Shown: in pieces, positions 10,079-18,436 of the stretch
How positions within the stretch are numbered: the stretch's first letter is position 1
Layout: each line of letters begins with the position of its first letter
Origin: CBDFKF01 sp965248765
GTDB taxonomy: Bacteria > Pseudomonadota > Alphaproteobacteria > VGEJ01
DNA: 64,000 nt
Reading direction: 5' to 3'
Assembly (NCBI GenBank): GCA_965248765.1
Contig: CBDFKF010000004.1
Coordinates: 1,302,001 to 1,366,000 of the forward strand
Notes under the pieces: generated by a model
Database searches by the model: none
What the model was told of the DNA's origin: nothing
What the model saw: the letters and a program-made list of their open reading frames with translations, nothing else
Program-made: the position numbers and the translations under genes

Positions 10079-10591
10079 TCATATCATCTCCGCCTCGCCG
10101 TGCTGCTCGATCGCCCGCCGTGTCTTGTCCAGCGAGGCGATCAAGTCCGCGACGTCCTCCTCCGCGAGCGGTCCCAAAAGCTCGCCGATCCACGCCTCGT
10201 GCGCCTCGGCCATGGTCGTGAAGGCCGCCCGTCCCGCATCGGTCAGTGCCACGATCGAGGCACGTCGATCGTGATCGGGCGACCAGCGATGAACCAGGCC
10301 GCTCTCGACCAGCCTCGCAATCAGACCGGTGAGATTGCCGTTCGACACCATCAACCGTGCCGACAGCTCGCCCAGCGTCAAGCCGTCCGGAGCGCGGTCG
10401 AGAGCGGCCAGCGCGTCGAACCGCGGCAGCGTCGTGGCGAAGCGCTCCCGCAGCCGCGTGCGCACCTCGCGCTCAACGAGCGTCGAGCACATCAACAGGC
10501 GTAACCACAGCCGTAATCGCTGTTTGTACGCGTCTCGCGCGCCGTCATCGGCGGTCGCCGCTCGCGCTCCAGTGAGGGATTCGTTCAACAT
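10079..10591 (-). CDS. MarR-family transcriptional regulator
   Basis: The 170-residue winged-helix protein starts MLNESLTGARAATADD, preceded by a strong Shine-Dalgarno (CTAGGAGGA). The HTH and wing are visible as LGELSARLMVSNGNLTGLIARLVESGLVHR and DHDRRASIVALTDAGRAAF, split here by a short gap, at about residues 72-125. It lies 5 nt after the monooxygenase/reductase stop and overlaps the hydratase start, so it is embedded in the operon it probably controls, as in other aryl-CoA operons whose MarR repressor senses the CoA thioester. A candidate operator is the AT-rich palindrome at 12866-12887. Confidence 0.88.
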   Translation of the reverse strand: MLNESLTGARAATADDGARDAYKQRLRLWLRLLMCSTLVEREVRTRLRERFATTLPRFDALAALDRAPDGLTLGELSARLMVSNGNLTGLIARLVESGLVHRWSPDHDRRASIVALTDAGRAAFTTMAEAHEAWIGELLGPLAEEDVADLIASLDKTRRAIEQHGEAEMI

Positions 10592-10596
10592 TCCTC

Positions 10597-12847
10597 CTAG
10601 ATATCGATGGCCATCTCGGCCGCCCGGCGCAGGTTCCGTTCGTACTGCTCGCGGCCGTGCAGGTAGGGCGCCGGCCATTCGATGCCCTCATATCTCTGCT
10701 GTGCCGCCGCGTGCAGCGTCCAATAAGGATCCGCAAGGTGGGGCCGCGCCAGACAGAAAAGATCGGCGCGGCCGGCAGCGATAATGCTGTTGACATGGTC
10801 GACCTCGAAGATATTGCCGACCGCGAGCGTGGGGATGCCCGCCTCGTTGCGGATTCGGTCGCTTAGCGGTGTCTGGAACATGCGGCCATAAACGGGCTTG
10901 GCCGCAATGCTGGTTTGGCCCGCCGAGACATCGATGATGTCGGCGCCCGCGGCCTTGAAGGCGCGGGCGATGTCCACGGCCTCAGCGGCGTCGACGCCGC
11001 CGGTGACCCAGTCGGTTGCCGAGATGCGAACCGACATCGGCTTCTCGGCTGGCCATGCGGACCGCATCGCAGCAAACACTTCGAGCGGGTAGCGGAGCCG
11101 CTCGGCAAGGTTGCCGCCATAGCGATCACGGCGAAGGTTAGTGAGCGGCGTGATGAAGGCCGACAGTAGATAGCCGTGCGCGCAGTGCAGCTCGATCATG
11201 TCAAAGCCACAGCGCTCGGCCATCTCGGTCGCCGTGACGAAGGCGGCGAGGACAACCTCCATATCGGCGCGGGTCATCTCCCGCGGCACTCGATGCGCCG
11301 GCGACCACTGCACCGCCGAGGGGCCCGTCACCTGCCAGTTGCCGGCTTCGAGCGGCTCGTCCATCCCCTCCCAGCCGAGCTTGGTCGAGCCTTTGGGGCC
11401 TGAGTGCCCGAGCTGAAGGCCGATCTTGGCCGGTGCTTGCTTGTGCACGAAGTCGACGATCCGGCGCCATCCGGCGACGTGGGCCTCGTCGTACATGCCG
11501 GCACAGCCCGGCGTAATTCGGCCGTCGGCGGTGACGCACGTCATTTCGGTGAAAACCAGCCCGGCACCGCCCTGGGCGCGGGCACCGAGATGCACGAGGT
11601 GGAGATCGCCGGGCACGCCATCGGCTGCGCTGTACATCGCCATGGGCGAGACCACGACACGATTGTCGAGCTCCATCGACCGGAGCGAGAAGAGCAGAAA
11701 CATCGGCGGGACAGGCGATTGGCGAGCGCGGCCTGAGGCCTGCCCGCCGAGCCACGCCTCGACGCCTTCGAGCCACCCCTGATCGCGTAAGCGCAGGTTC
11801 TCGTGGCTCACGCGTTGGCTGCGCGTCAGCAGCGAGTAGGCAAACTGAGTTGGCTCGAAGGTAGAATAGCGGCCGACGCTCTCGAACCACTCGGTGCTGT
11901 TGCGCGCAGCATTTTGTAGCCGCAGCACCTCAACGCCCCGCTCGTCCTCGTAAGCGGCGAACGCTTCGGCGAGCTGGCCATGGTCGGCGAGCTTGTTGGC
12001 AAGCGCAATTGCATCCTCGAGCGCAAGCTTGGTGCCTGATCCGATCGAGAAATGGGCGGTATGGGCGGCATCGCCGATCAGCACGGTGTTGCCGTGAAAC
12101 CATCGCTCGTTGCTGATGCGCTGAAAGTTGAGCCATGGATCGGCCAGGTGCGGCGCGTTGCTCATGAGCTCGTGGCCGCACAGGTGTTCCGCGAACAAGT
12201 CTTCGCAGAGCCGGATGCCATCCGCTGCGGCCATGCGGTCCACGCCGAGACCGCGCCACACGACCTCGGGGCATTCGACGATGAAGGTGCTCGTGTCCAG
12301 ATCGTAGCGATAGGCGTGGGCTTTGATCCAGCCGTATGCGGTCTCTTTGAAGACGAACGTGAAGGCGTCAAAGACACGGCGGGTCCCCAGCCAAACGAAC
12401 TTGTTGCCGCGGACGTCGATATCCGGTTTGAAGTGTCGCGCACCGGCTTGGCGAACGCGGCTGTTCACGCCATCGGCGGCCACTACCAGATCGGCGTCCG
12501 CGAATGCCCTGAAGTCCTCGACTTCGTGCTCGAACTCGAGCGAAGCGCCTAATGCCCGTGCGCGCTCTTGAAGGATGTGGAGAAGGCGCTGGCGGCCGAT
12601 GCCGGAGAAGCCATGGCCGCCCGAGCTAACGACGGTGTCCTTGAAATGGACGTCGATGACATCCCAATGAGCGAAGCTGTCGGCGATCTCTTCCGCCGTG
12701 TCGGCGTCGTTCGCGCGCAGATTGTCCATGGTCTGATCCGATAACACGACGCCCCAGCACGACAATGTCGTGCTGGGGCGCGCGACGCTTCATCGAGATC
12801 GCGAAGTAGAGTCCCGCGGGACCGCCGCCGATGCAGACGATTCGCAT
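10597..12847 (-). pseudogene. bifunctional flavin monooxygenase/OYE reductase (2-aminobenzoyl-CoA monooxygenase/reductase-like), frameshifted
   Basis: The start MRIVCIGGGPAGLYFAISMK (ATG 12845-12847, GGAG 7 nt upstream) gives the Rossmann motif of a PHBH-type FAD monooxygenase. After QHDIVVL the frame is lost; it resumes as WGVVLSDQTMDN in the frame that is open to 10597. Family members have about ten residues between these (ERNRPDDTFG type), so roughly 32 nt appear deleted at 12750-12780, exactly where the DNA is a perfect palindrome. The downstream frame has IGDAAHTAHFSIGSGTKLAL (FAD site) and an Old Yellow Enzyme domain (MELHCAHGYL-type region, RYGGNLAERLRYPLEV). The enzyme class dearomatises 2-aminobenzoyl-CoA or hydroxylates salicylyl-CoA. 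As read it would not be made intact. Confidence 0.82.
12750..12780. repeat. perfect 14-bp palindrome at the frameshift
   Basis: CGCCCCAGCACGAC (12750-12763) and its exact complement (12767-12780) are separated by AAT. It lies inside the monooxygenase/reductase coding region at the point where the frame changes. Half of it encodes the normal APQHDI stretch; the other half is created where CTG joins TGGGGCG after the apparent deletion. Confidence 0.9.
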
Positions 12848-12865
12848 CTGTTGGCTCCGTACAGG

Positions 12866-12894
12866 TATTTTATACTTGAAATAAATATCTACAA
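12866..12894 (-). promoter_or_regulatory. candidate promoter and MarR operator of the aryl-CoA operon
   Basis: On the minus strand TTGTAG (12894-12889) and TAAAAT (12872-12867) are 16 nt apart and 20 nt upstream of the monooxygenase ATG, a plausible sigma70-type promoter. The same stretch, TATTTTATACTTGAAATAAATA (12866-12887), is a near-palindrome and strongly AT-rich in a GC-rich background, which fits a MarR operator. No such island occurs before the inner genes of the operon. Confidence 0.5.
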
Positions 12895-12935
12895 GGGGCG
12901 AGGCTCCGTCACATTTTCTCTGTGGTGTTGGCGTC

Positions 12936-14330
12936 CTAGAGCGCGGGCCGGCGATCGCGCCACGGCGTCGCGCGCTCGTAGGCGTGGGCGGCACGCAGTA
13001 CCGCGGCCTCCTCGAATGGGCGGCCGGCGATCTGCATGCTGAGAGGCAGCCCGTCGTCGGTGAAGCCGCAGCAGACAGCGATCGCCGGGGTCCCGGTCAC
13101 GTTGAACGGTGTGCTCAACAAGGCCCTGGAGAAAATAGCGTATCCCTTCACCTCTTCGAGTAAGGGAGCGCCGCCGTAGGTCGCCGCGGTCAACAGGAGA
13201 TCGAAGCGCTCGTGGGCCCGCAACACCTCGGCGACCAGCTCGCGACGGAAGCGGGTCGCCTCGAGGTAGTCGGCGGCGTCGATGATGCCGCCGGGAATCA
13301 GCTTCTCGCGCATGATCTGGCCGTACTCGCCCGGCCGCTCTTCGAGCCAGGTGCGGTGCGCGGCGAACCCCTCGGCGAGGAGAATGACCATGCAACACGC
13401 TTGATAATCATGCAGGCTGGATAGACCGACGTCATCGACCCGCGCGCCCAGCTCCTGAAACTTGACGATCGCGGCGTCCATGGCATCGATCGTTGCGTCG
13501 CTGGCCCGCTCGTCCTCCTCATAGAAGTGACGGACCACGCCAATGTGCACGCCGGACAAATCCTCGGTCAGGGCGGCGCCGTAGTCGGGTACGGACTGCG
13601 TGGCTGCCGTCGGATCACGGGGATCATCGCCCGCAATCACCTGTAGCATCAGCGCATTGTCCTCGGCGGTCCAGGTCAACGGCCCGGCAGTATCAAGCGA
13701 ATAGGCCAACGCGAAAACGCCGGCACGGCTGACCCGTCCGTAGGTCGGTTTCAGGCCGGCGAGCCCGCACATGGCTGCAGGCACCCTGATCGAGCCGCCA
13801 GTGTCGCTGCCGAGGGCGCCCATGCACAGCCCGGCCGCGACCGCAGCCCCGGCGCCGGTGCTCGAGCCGCCGGTGAAGCGCGTCGTATCCCACGGGTTGC
13901 GTGCAGGCGGAAACGGCAGGTCGTACGACGGACCGCCGAAGGCGAACTCGTGCATCGCCAGCTTGCCAAGCAGGACTGCGCCGGCTTCCGCCAATTTGCG
14001 TGCCGATGTCGCGTCCTCGGTCGGCACGTGATCCAGCAGGATCCTGGAGTGCCCGGTGGTCGGAATGCCTTTCGTCTCGTAGAGGTCCTTGAGCGCGATC
14101 GGGATGCCATGCAGGGGTCCACGGTAGTTGCCGGCGGCTATTTCCTGTTCGGCCCGCCCCGCGTCCTCCAACGCCCGATCGGCAGTGACCCGGGCGTAAC
14201 TGTTGAGCTTGTGGTCGACGGCGTCGATGCGGGCAAGGAAGGTCTTCGTCAGCTCCACTGGCGAAAGCTCTCCGGCAGCGATGCGGCGTGCAGCGGCGGC
14301 GATCGTGAGGTGGTGCAGCTCGGACGTCAT
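12936..14330 (-). CDS. amidase-signature hydrolase
   Basis: This 464-residue amidase-signature enzyme has the Ser-cisSer-Lys triad in place: Lys81 in IALKDLYETKG, Ser156 in FTGGSSTGAGAA and Ser180 in GSDTGGSIRVPAA. It hydrolyses an amide to acid and ammonia; sequence alone does not give the substrate. Its start overlaps the stop of a small AtzG-like gene by 4 nt (14327-14330), resembling the AtzG-AtzE pair in which a GatC-like small protein accompanies the amidase. It ends 88 nt before the monooxygenase/reductase start, on the same strand, so it may share regulation with the aryl-CoA operon or simply precede it. Confidence 0.88.
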   Translation of the reverse strand: MTSELHHLTIAAAARRIAAGELSPVELTKTFLARIDAVDHKLNSYARVTADRALEDAGRAEQEIAAGNYRGPLHGIPIALKDLYETKGIPTTGHSRILLDHVPTEDATSARKLAEAGAVLLGKLAMHEFAFGGPSYDLPFPPARNPWDTTRFTGGSSTGAGAAVAAGLCMGALGSDTGGSIRVPAAMCGLAGLKPTYGRVSRAGVFALAYSLDTAGPLTWTAEDNALMLQVIAGDDPRDPTAATQSVPDYGAALTEDLSGVHIGVVRHFYEEDERASDATIDAMDAAIVKFQELGARVDDVGLSSLHDYQACCMVILLAEGFAAHRTWLEERPGEYGQIMREKLIPGGIIDAADYLEATRFRRELVAEVLRAHERFDLLLTAATYGGAPLLEEVKGYAIFSRALLSTPFNVTGTPAIAVCCGFTDDGLPLSMQIAGRPFEEAAVLRAAHAYERATPWRDRRPAL

Positions 14331-14527
14331 CGCCCCGGCTTCTCTTCAAGGGTGAACACGTGCGCCGGCTCATCCTCCAATGGTCGCGGGCGGCGCACTC
14401 TCATCACGTACTCCTCGACGTAGCCGAGGACTTCACCCAAGGTCTCCTTCGCCGCGCCCTCGGTTTCGAGGCCCACGGCCCGCGCGAGTTCCGTCAGTCG
14501 CTCGAGCTTTGCCTGCGAGCTCGCCAT
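14327..14527 (-). CDS. AtzG/GatC-like (DUF4089-type) amidase partner
   Basis: This 66-residue, mostly helical protein has the pattern LTELARAVGLE, a central helix, and the tail PLEDEPAHVFTLEE. That tail closely resembles the end of DUF4089/AtzG-like proteins, which bind amidases much as GatC binds GatA. It is coupled by ATGA overlap to the downstream amidase, which supports a two-subunit amidase. Family membership is judged by eye from length, pattern and context. Confidence 0.68.
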   Translation of the reverse strand: MASSQAKLERLTELARAVGLETEGAAKETLGEVLGYVEEYVMRVRRPRPLEDEPAHVFTLEEKPGR

Positions 14528-14600
14528 CGATGTTCCCTTCTGGTTGAAACAGCAGCCATTTGCCGGCGGGCCAGCGCCGTGGGACGACCTTGAGCCCGAC

Positions 14601-15998
14601 CTAGATCGACAGTTTGTTGTGGGCGTCGAGAGCCGCTACCTTGTAGCACTCGGCGAGCGTCGGATAGTTAAAGACGGCTTCGAGCAGGTAGTCGAGCCCC
14701 CCGCCCAATGCAATCACCGTTTGACCGATATGTATGAGCTCGGTCGCGCCGGTGCCGACTGCATGCACGGCGAGCAACCGCCTGTCCTCGCGATGCACCA
14801 GCATCTTCAGGAAACCGCTGTCGTCTCCGAGGATCTGACCGCGCGCAATCTCTCGGTACCGGGCAACACCAGTCTCATAGGGGACTTTTTCCTGAGTCAA
14901 CGTCTCCTCAGTAGGGCCCACCATCGAGACCTCTGGGACGGCATAGACACCGATCGGAAAATGCTCGGCCATGTGATTGGCCTCCACGCCGAATGCGTGA
15001 CAAGCGGCGAGCCGTCCCTGTTCCGAAGACGTGGCGGCCAGGCTTGGGTAGCCGACGACATCACCGCCGGCGAAGATGTGCGGCACCTCTGTGCGAAACG
15101 CTGCATCAACCTCCATTCGGCCGCGTTGATCGGCGCTCAAACCAGCCGCCGCGAGGTTCAGGTCATCGGTCGCGCCGACCCGCCCAATGGCGAACAGCGC
15201 CATCTCCGCGACGATTCGTTTTCCGGATTCAAGATGAACCAGGGCGCGGCGGGGGCCTTCCTTTGTCACTTCGATCCGCGCGACACGTTCGCCCAGTCGA
15301 AACGTCACATTGTTGCCGCGCATCTGATGAACAAGCTCGTCGACGATCTCGGTATCGAGGAATTCGAGTGGGCGATCCCTACCGTCCACCGTCGTGACAT
15401 CGACGCCGAGCGCGCCGAAGATGGACGCATACTCGATGCCGATGATGCCGCAGCCGATCACCGCCAGCGTGCGCGGCAGCTCGCGCATGTGTGGAATCTC
15501 GTCGCTGGTGACGACACTTACCCCGTCGATCGGGACATCATCCGGCCGTGCTGCGCTGGCGCCGACACCGACAAAGATATTCGCACCCGTAATCTCGACG
15601 TGACCGTCCACGCGGACGGCGTGGGGTCCGACAAACGAGGCGGTACCGTTGTAGATCGAGATGCGGTTGCGCTCTAGCTGGTCCTGGATGACTGCCCCTT
15701 CACGCTGCGCGATCTCCGCGACCCGATCGAAGAGCTGCTCGGCCGTCGGCCGATTCGCCTTGCGCATGGATCGACCGGCAGTGAACGGGTTGGCCCCGGC
15801 CGTCACGTTCATCACGGCCTCGCGGAACGTCTTGCTCGGCACCGTGCCCGTGTGGATACACACCCCGCCGAGCGTGTCTTTCTCTACGACGGCAACGCGA
15901 CGGCCAAACTTGGCCGCCTGGACCGCCGCGCGCTGACTGGCGGGCCCGCTACCGATGCAAATCAGATCGTAGGTGTAGCTCTCAGCCACGACGTTCAA
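14601..15998 (-). CDS. sthA: Si-specific (soluble) NAD(P)+ transhydrogenase
   Basis: This 465-residue flavoprotein disulfide-reductase fold has the FAD motif ICIGSGPASQRAA, the second Rossmann motif AVIGCGIIGIEYASIFGALG and the FAD-closing IFAGGDVVGYPSLA. The active-site region reads GGVCIHTGTVPSKT: the second Cys of the CxxxxC redox pair is Thr, characteristic of soluble transhydrogenase rather than dihydrolipoamide dehydrogenase. The family signature RDRPLEFLDTEIVDEL is also present. It exchanges hydride between NADPH and NAD+ in the cytoplasm. It follows the ABM-domain gene by 50 nt on the same strand. Confidence 0.9.
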   Translation of the reverse strand: MNVVAESYTYDLICIGSGPASQRAAVQAAKFGRRVAVVEKDTLGGVCIHTGTVPSKTFREAVMNVTAGANPFTAGRSMRKANRPTAEQLFDRVAEIAQREGAVIQDQLERNRISIYNGTASFVGPHAVRVDGHVEITGANIFVGVGASAARPDDVPIDGVSVVTSDEIPHMRELPRTLAVIGCGIIGIEYASIFGALGVDVTTVDGRDRPLEFLDTEIVDELVHQMRGNNVTFRLGERVARIEVTKEGPRRALVHLESGKRIVAEMALFAIGRVGATDDLNLAAAGLSADQRGRMEVDAAFRTEVPHIFAGGDVVGYPSLAATSSEQGRLAACHAFGVEANHMAEHFPIGVYAVPEVSMVGPTEETLTQEKVPYETGVARYREIARGQILGDDSGFLKMLVHREDRRLLAVHAVGTGATELIHIGQTVIALGGGLDYLLEAVFNYPTLAECYKVAALDAHNKLSI

Positions 15999-16048
15999 GG
16001 GTGCTCAGATCAACGTTGGGCCTTGGCGTCGGCCCCGCGAGACACCAG

Positions 16049-16342
16049 CTAACTCGCTGCCTCGTTGAAATACGTCCGGGCCACGGCATCTGCGTGGCTC
16101 AACATCTCGTCGAGGCCACCCTGTGCCTCCAGCTCGGCGAGAAATTTTTTGTGGGCGTCGACGGATGACCATTTCTCCAGAAGAATGACTTCATCGGGTT
16201 TCGTCGTATTCACATAAACATCCATGCCGGCGAAGCCATCGACATCGTTGTCAGGCGGCACCGGCTGTATCAGCTCGCTAAGCGCCTTCCCGTGTCCGGG
16301 CTTGCCTGAGATGCGCACTATTAGCATGACGCTCATCTGCAT
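16049..16342 (-). CDS. ABM-domain (YgiN-like) small protein
   Basis: The 97-residue protein starts MQMSVMLIVRISGKPGHGK; the ATG at 16342 has AGAGGA just upstream, while the frame is open to 16369. The dimeric ferredoxin-like alpha/beta pattern (strand VMLIVRIS, acidic helix ALSELIQ, strand GMDVYVNTTKPDEVILLEKW, helix AHKKFLAELE) matches antibiotic-biosynthesis-monooxygenase/quinol-monooxygenase proteins. Many such proteins are cofactor-free oxygenases or of unknown role. It is upstream of sthA in the same direction. Confidence 0.7.
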   Translation of the reverse strand: MQMSVMLIVRISGKPGHGKALSELIQPVPPDNDVDGFAGMDVYVNTTKPDEVILLEKWSSVDAHKKFLAELEAQGGLDEMLSHADAVARTYFNEAAS

Positions 16343-16497
16343 CGTCCTCTGATTTGCGGTGCTCAACACCTCGGGGACATCGTGGACGGCGCCGGGATGC
16401 TGACATACCTTAGCCGCTTCGACAATCGGACACAGGCACTGGGCAGCCGCGTCTCATCGGCACATCGATGCAAGCCGGCTGAGCCAAAGGGCCGGAA

Positions 16498-17217
16498 ATG
16501 AGCGACATCCCCCAACCAGAGCAAAAGATCGTCAGAAAAGGCGATGTAACCGCCCAGTCTGGCGAACTTCTCGACGTCATCAGTGACGGCGGGATCGCGA
16601 TCGTCGGCCTGGATGTCACCTACGCCATCGTCGGCCATACCGAGGCCGCGATCCGGCGCATGTTCGCGGCCAAGGAACGCAGCTTCGAGAAGCCTTGCGG
16701 CATGTTCAGCAACTGGGATCTGTTCAACGAGGTGCAGATCGTGGGACAGCGCGAACGCGATGTCCTGCGCAGCGTCATCTTCGATCACGATCTGCCGATG
16801 TCGACGGTGGCACCGTTCCGGGCCGATCATCCGATCTTCCGCGACGTGGCACCGTTCGTCCTCGCGAACTCGACCAAGGCAGGCACCATTGACATGCTGT
16901 TCAACGCTGGCGACTTCCACAACGAGATGACCCGGCAGTCGCTCGAGCGGATGACGCCGATCTTCGGCTCCTCGGCCAATGCCTCGCTCAAGGGAAGCAA
17001 ATACCGCCTCGAGGACATCGAGGCGCCTGTGCGCGCCGCCGCCGACATGCTCATCGACGGCGGATTGTCGAAGTACCACAACACGGATGGCCGGGCGAGC
17101 AGCATCATCGACATGCGCACCTTCAAGACCGTGCGTATTGGCGTCTGCTATGAGCGACTCTGCGAGATATTCAAGAAGGAATTCGCGATCGATCTCCTCG
17201 AACTGGGCATGGCCTAG
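16498..17217 (+). CDS. Sua5/YciO/YrdC-family protein
   Basis: The 239-residue product shows the YrdC-like layout: a GGIAIVGLDVTYAIVGHTEA start strand, IRRMFAAKERSFEKPCG (family pattern of KxR followed by a Lys), and TPIFGSSANASLKG with DGGLSKYHNTDGRASSIIDM (family: SANxSG ... STIVD). True TsaC/Sua5 makes threonylcarbamoyl-AMP for tRNA t6A. This one is divergent in the nucleotide-binding residues and sits in an operon with two CoA transferases (5 nt before the next start), so a carbamoyl- or acyl-adenylate role other than t6A is possible. Confidence 0.72.
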   Translation: MSDIPQPEQKIVRKGDVTAQSGELLDVISDGGIAIVGLDVTYAIVGHTEAAIRRMFAAKERSFEKPCGMFSNWDLFNEVQIVGQRERDVLRSVIFDHDLPMSTVAPFRADHPIFRDVAPFVLANSTKAGTIDMLFNAGDFHNEMTRQSLERMTPIFGSSANASLKGSKYRLEDIEAPVRAAADMLIDGGLSKYHNTDGRASSIIDMRTFKTVRIGVCYERLCEIFKKEFAIDLLELGMA

Positions 17218-17222
17218 CCGCG

Positions 17223-18410
17223 ATGAGCCTCCCTCTTGCCGGCCTCAGACTCTTGGCGCTCGAGCGTTTCGGCGCCGGCCCTTACGGCTCGGGCCACGTC
17301 GCCGACATGGGCGCCGATGTTATCCGAATCGAGCATGCCACGGCCGGGCACGATGCCTCGCGCATCATCGGCCCCTACTTCCTCGGCGAGAACGACTCGC
17401 AGTTCTTCCAGGCGTTCAACCGCAACAAACGCTCGCTCTCGCTCGACCTCAAGAAAACGCGCGGGCGCGAAGTGCTTGAGCGTCTTGTCACCACCGCCGA
17501 TGGCCTCATCAACAATCTGCGCGGCGATCAGCCGGAGAAGCTCGGCCTGACCTACGATCATCTCAAGGGGCTGAACCGCCGCATCGTCTGCTGCCACATA
17601 TCTGGCTATGGCCGTGACGGCGCACGCCAGAGCTGGCCCGGTTACGACTATCTCATGCAGGCGGAGGCCGGATTTCTCTCGTTGACGGGCGAGCCGGACG
17701 GCCCGCCCGCTCGCTTCGGTCTTTCCATGATCGACTTCATGACCGGTATGACGGCGGCCTTCGTCCTGGTCTCGGCCATCATGGCGGCGCGCGAAAATGG
17801 CGAGGGCCGTGACGTCGATGTCTCGCTCTACGACGTGGCGATGCACCAGCTGTCCTACCCGGCAGTGTGGTATCTCAACGAGGGGTTGGTGACCTCGCGC
17901 GTTCCCCGCTCAGGCCATCCCTATGTCGCGCCATCGCAGCTATGCCGGACGGCGGATGGTTGGATCTTCATTATGGCCCAGACCCAGAAGTTCTGGGAGC
18001 TCCTGTGCGAGCGGCTGGGACGGCCCGAGCTTGCAGACGATCCCCGCTTCAGGAGCTATGAGAAGCGGCACGCAAACCGAGATTCTCTGACCGAGGTCCT
18101 CGACGAGGTCCTGACGCGCCGCACCACTGCCGATTGGCTCGAGACGTTCGCCGGCGCCTTGCCGTGCGCGCCGGTCAACGACATCGCCCAGGCGCTCGAC
18201 AATCCGTACTTTCGCGAACGCGATGGCGTGCAGACGGTCGATCACCCCGACCGGCCCGATCTCAAGTTGCTGGCGAGCCCCATCCGGCTGGATGACGCTG
18301 TGCCAAATCGCCCCGGGCCCAAGCTCGGCGCCGATACAGACGCGATCCTGGCCGAGCTCGGCTATGATGACGACGCGATCGCGGCGCTCAAGAAAGAAGG
18401 CGCGGTCTAA
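17223..18410 (+). CDS. CaiB/BaiF-family CoA transferase (1)
   Basis: This 395-residue class III CoA transferase has the N-terminal ALERFGAGPYGSGHVADMGA, the CCHISGYGRDG block and the nucleophile Asp171 in LSMIDFMTGM. It moves CoA between a donor thioester and a free acid through a mixed anhydride. It starts 5 nt after the YrdC-like gene and is followed 26 nt later by a second CoA transferase, so the three form an operon. Substrate unknown. Confidence 0.88.
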   Translation: MSLPLAGLRLLALERFGAGPYGSGHVADMGADVIRIEHATAGHDASRIIGPYFLGENDSQFFQAFNRNKRSLSLDLKKTRGREVLERLVTTADGLINNLRGDQPEKLGLTYDHLKGLNRRIVCCHISGYGRDGARQSWPGYDYLMQAEAGFLSLTGEPDGPPARFGLSMIDFMTGMTAAFVLVSAIMAARENGEGRDVDVSLYDVAMHQLSYPAVWYLNEGLVTSRVPRSGHPYVAPSQLCRTADGWIFIMAQTQKFWELLCERLGRPELADDPRFRSYEKRHANRDSLTEVLDEVLTRRTTADWLETFAGALPCAPVNDIAQALDNPYFRERDGVQTVDHPDRPDLKLLASPIRLDDAVPNRPGPKLGADTDAILAELGYDDDAIAALKKEGAV

Positions 18411-18436
18411 GGCACACCCCGTTTTAGGAGAACGCC

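Noticed and set aside
14601..15998. dihydrolipoamide dehydrogenase
   Set aside because: The redox Cys pair is incomplete (VCIHTGT), which fits soluble transhydrogenase.
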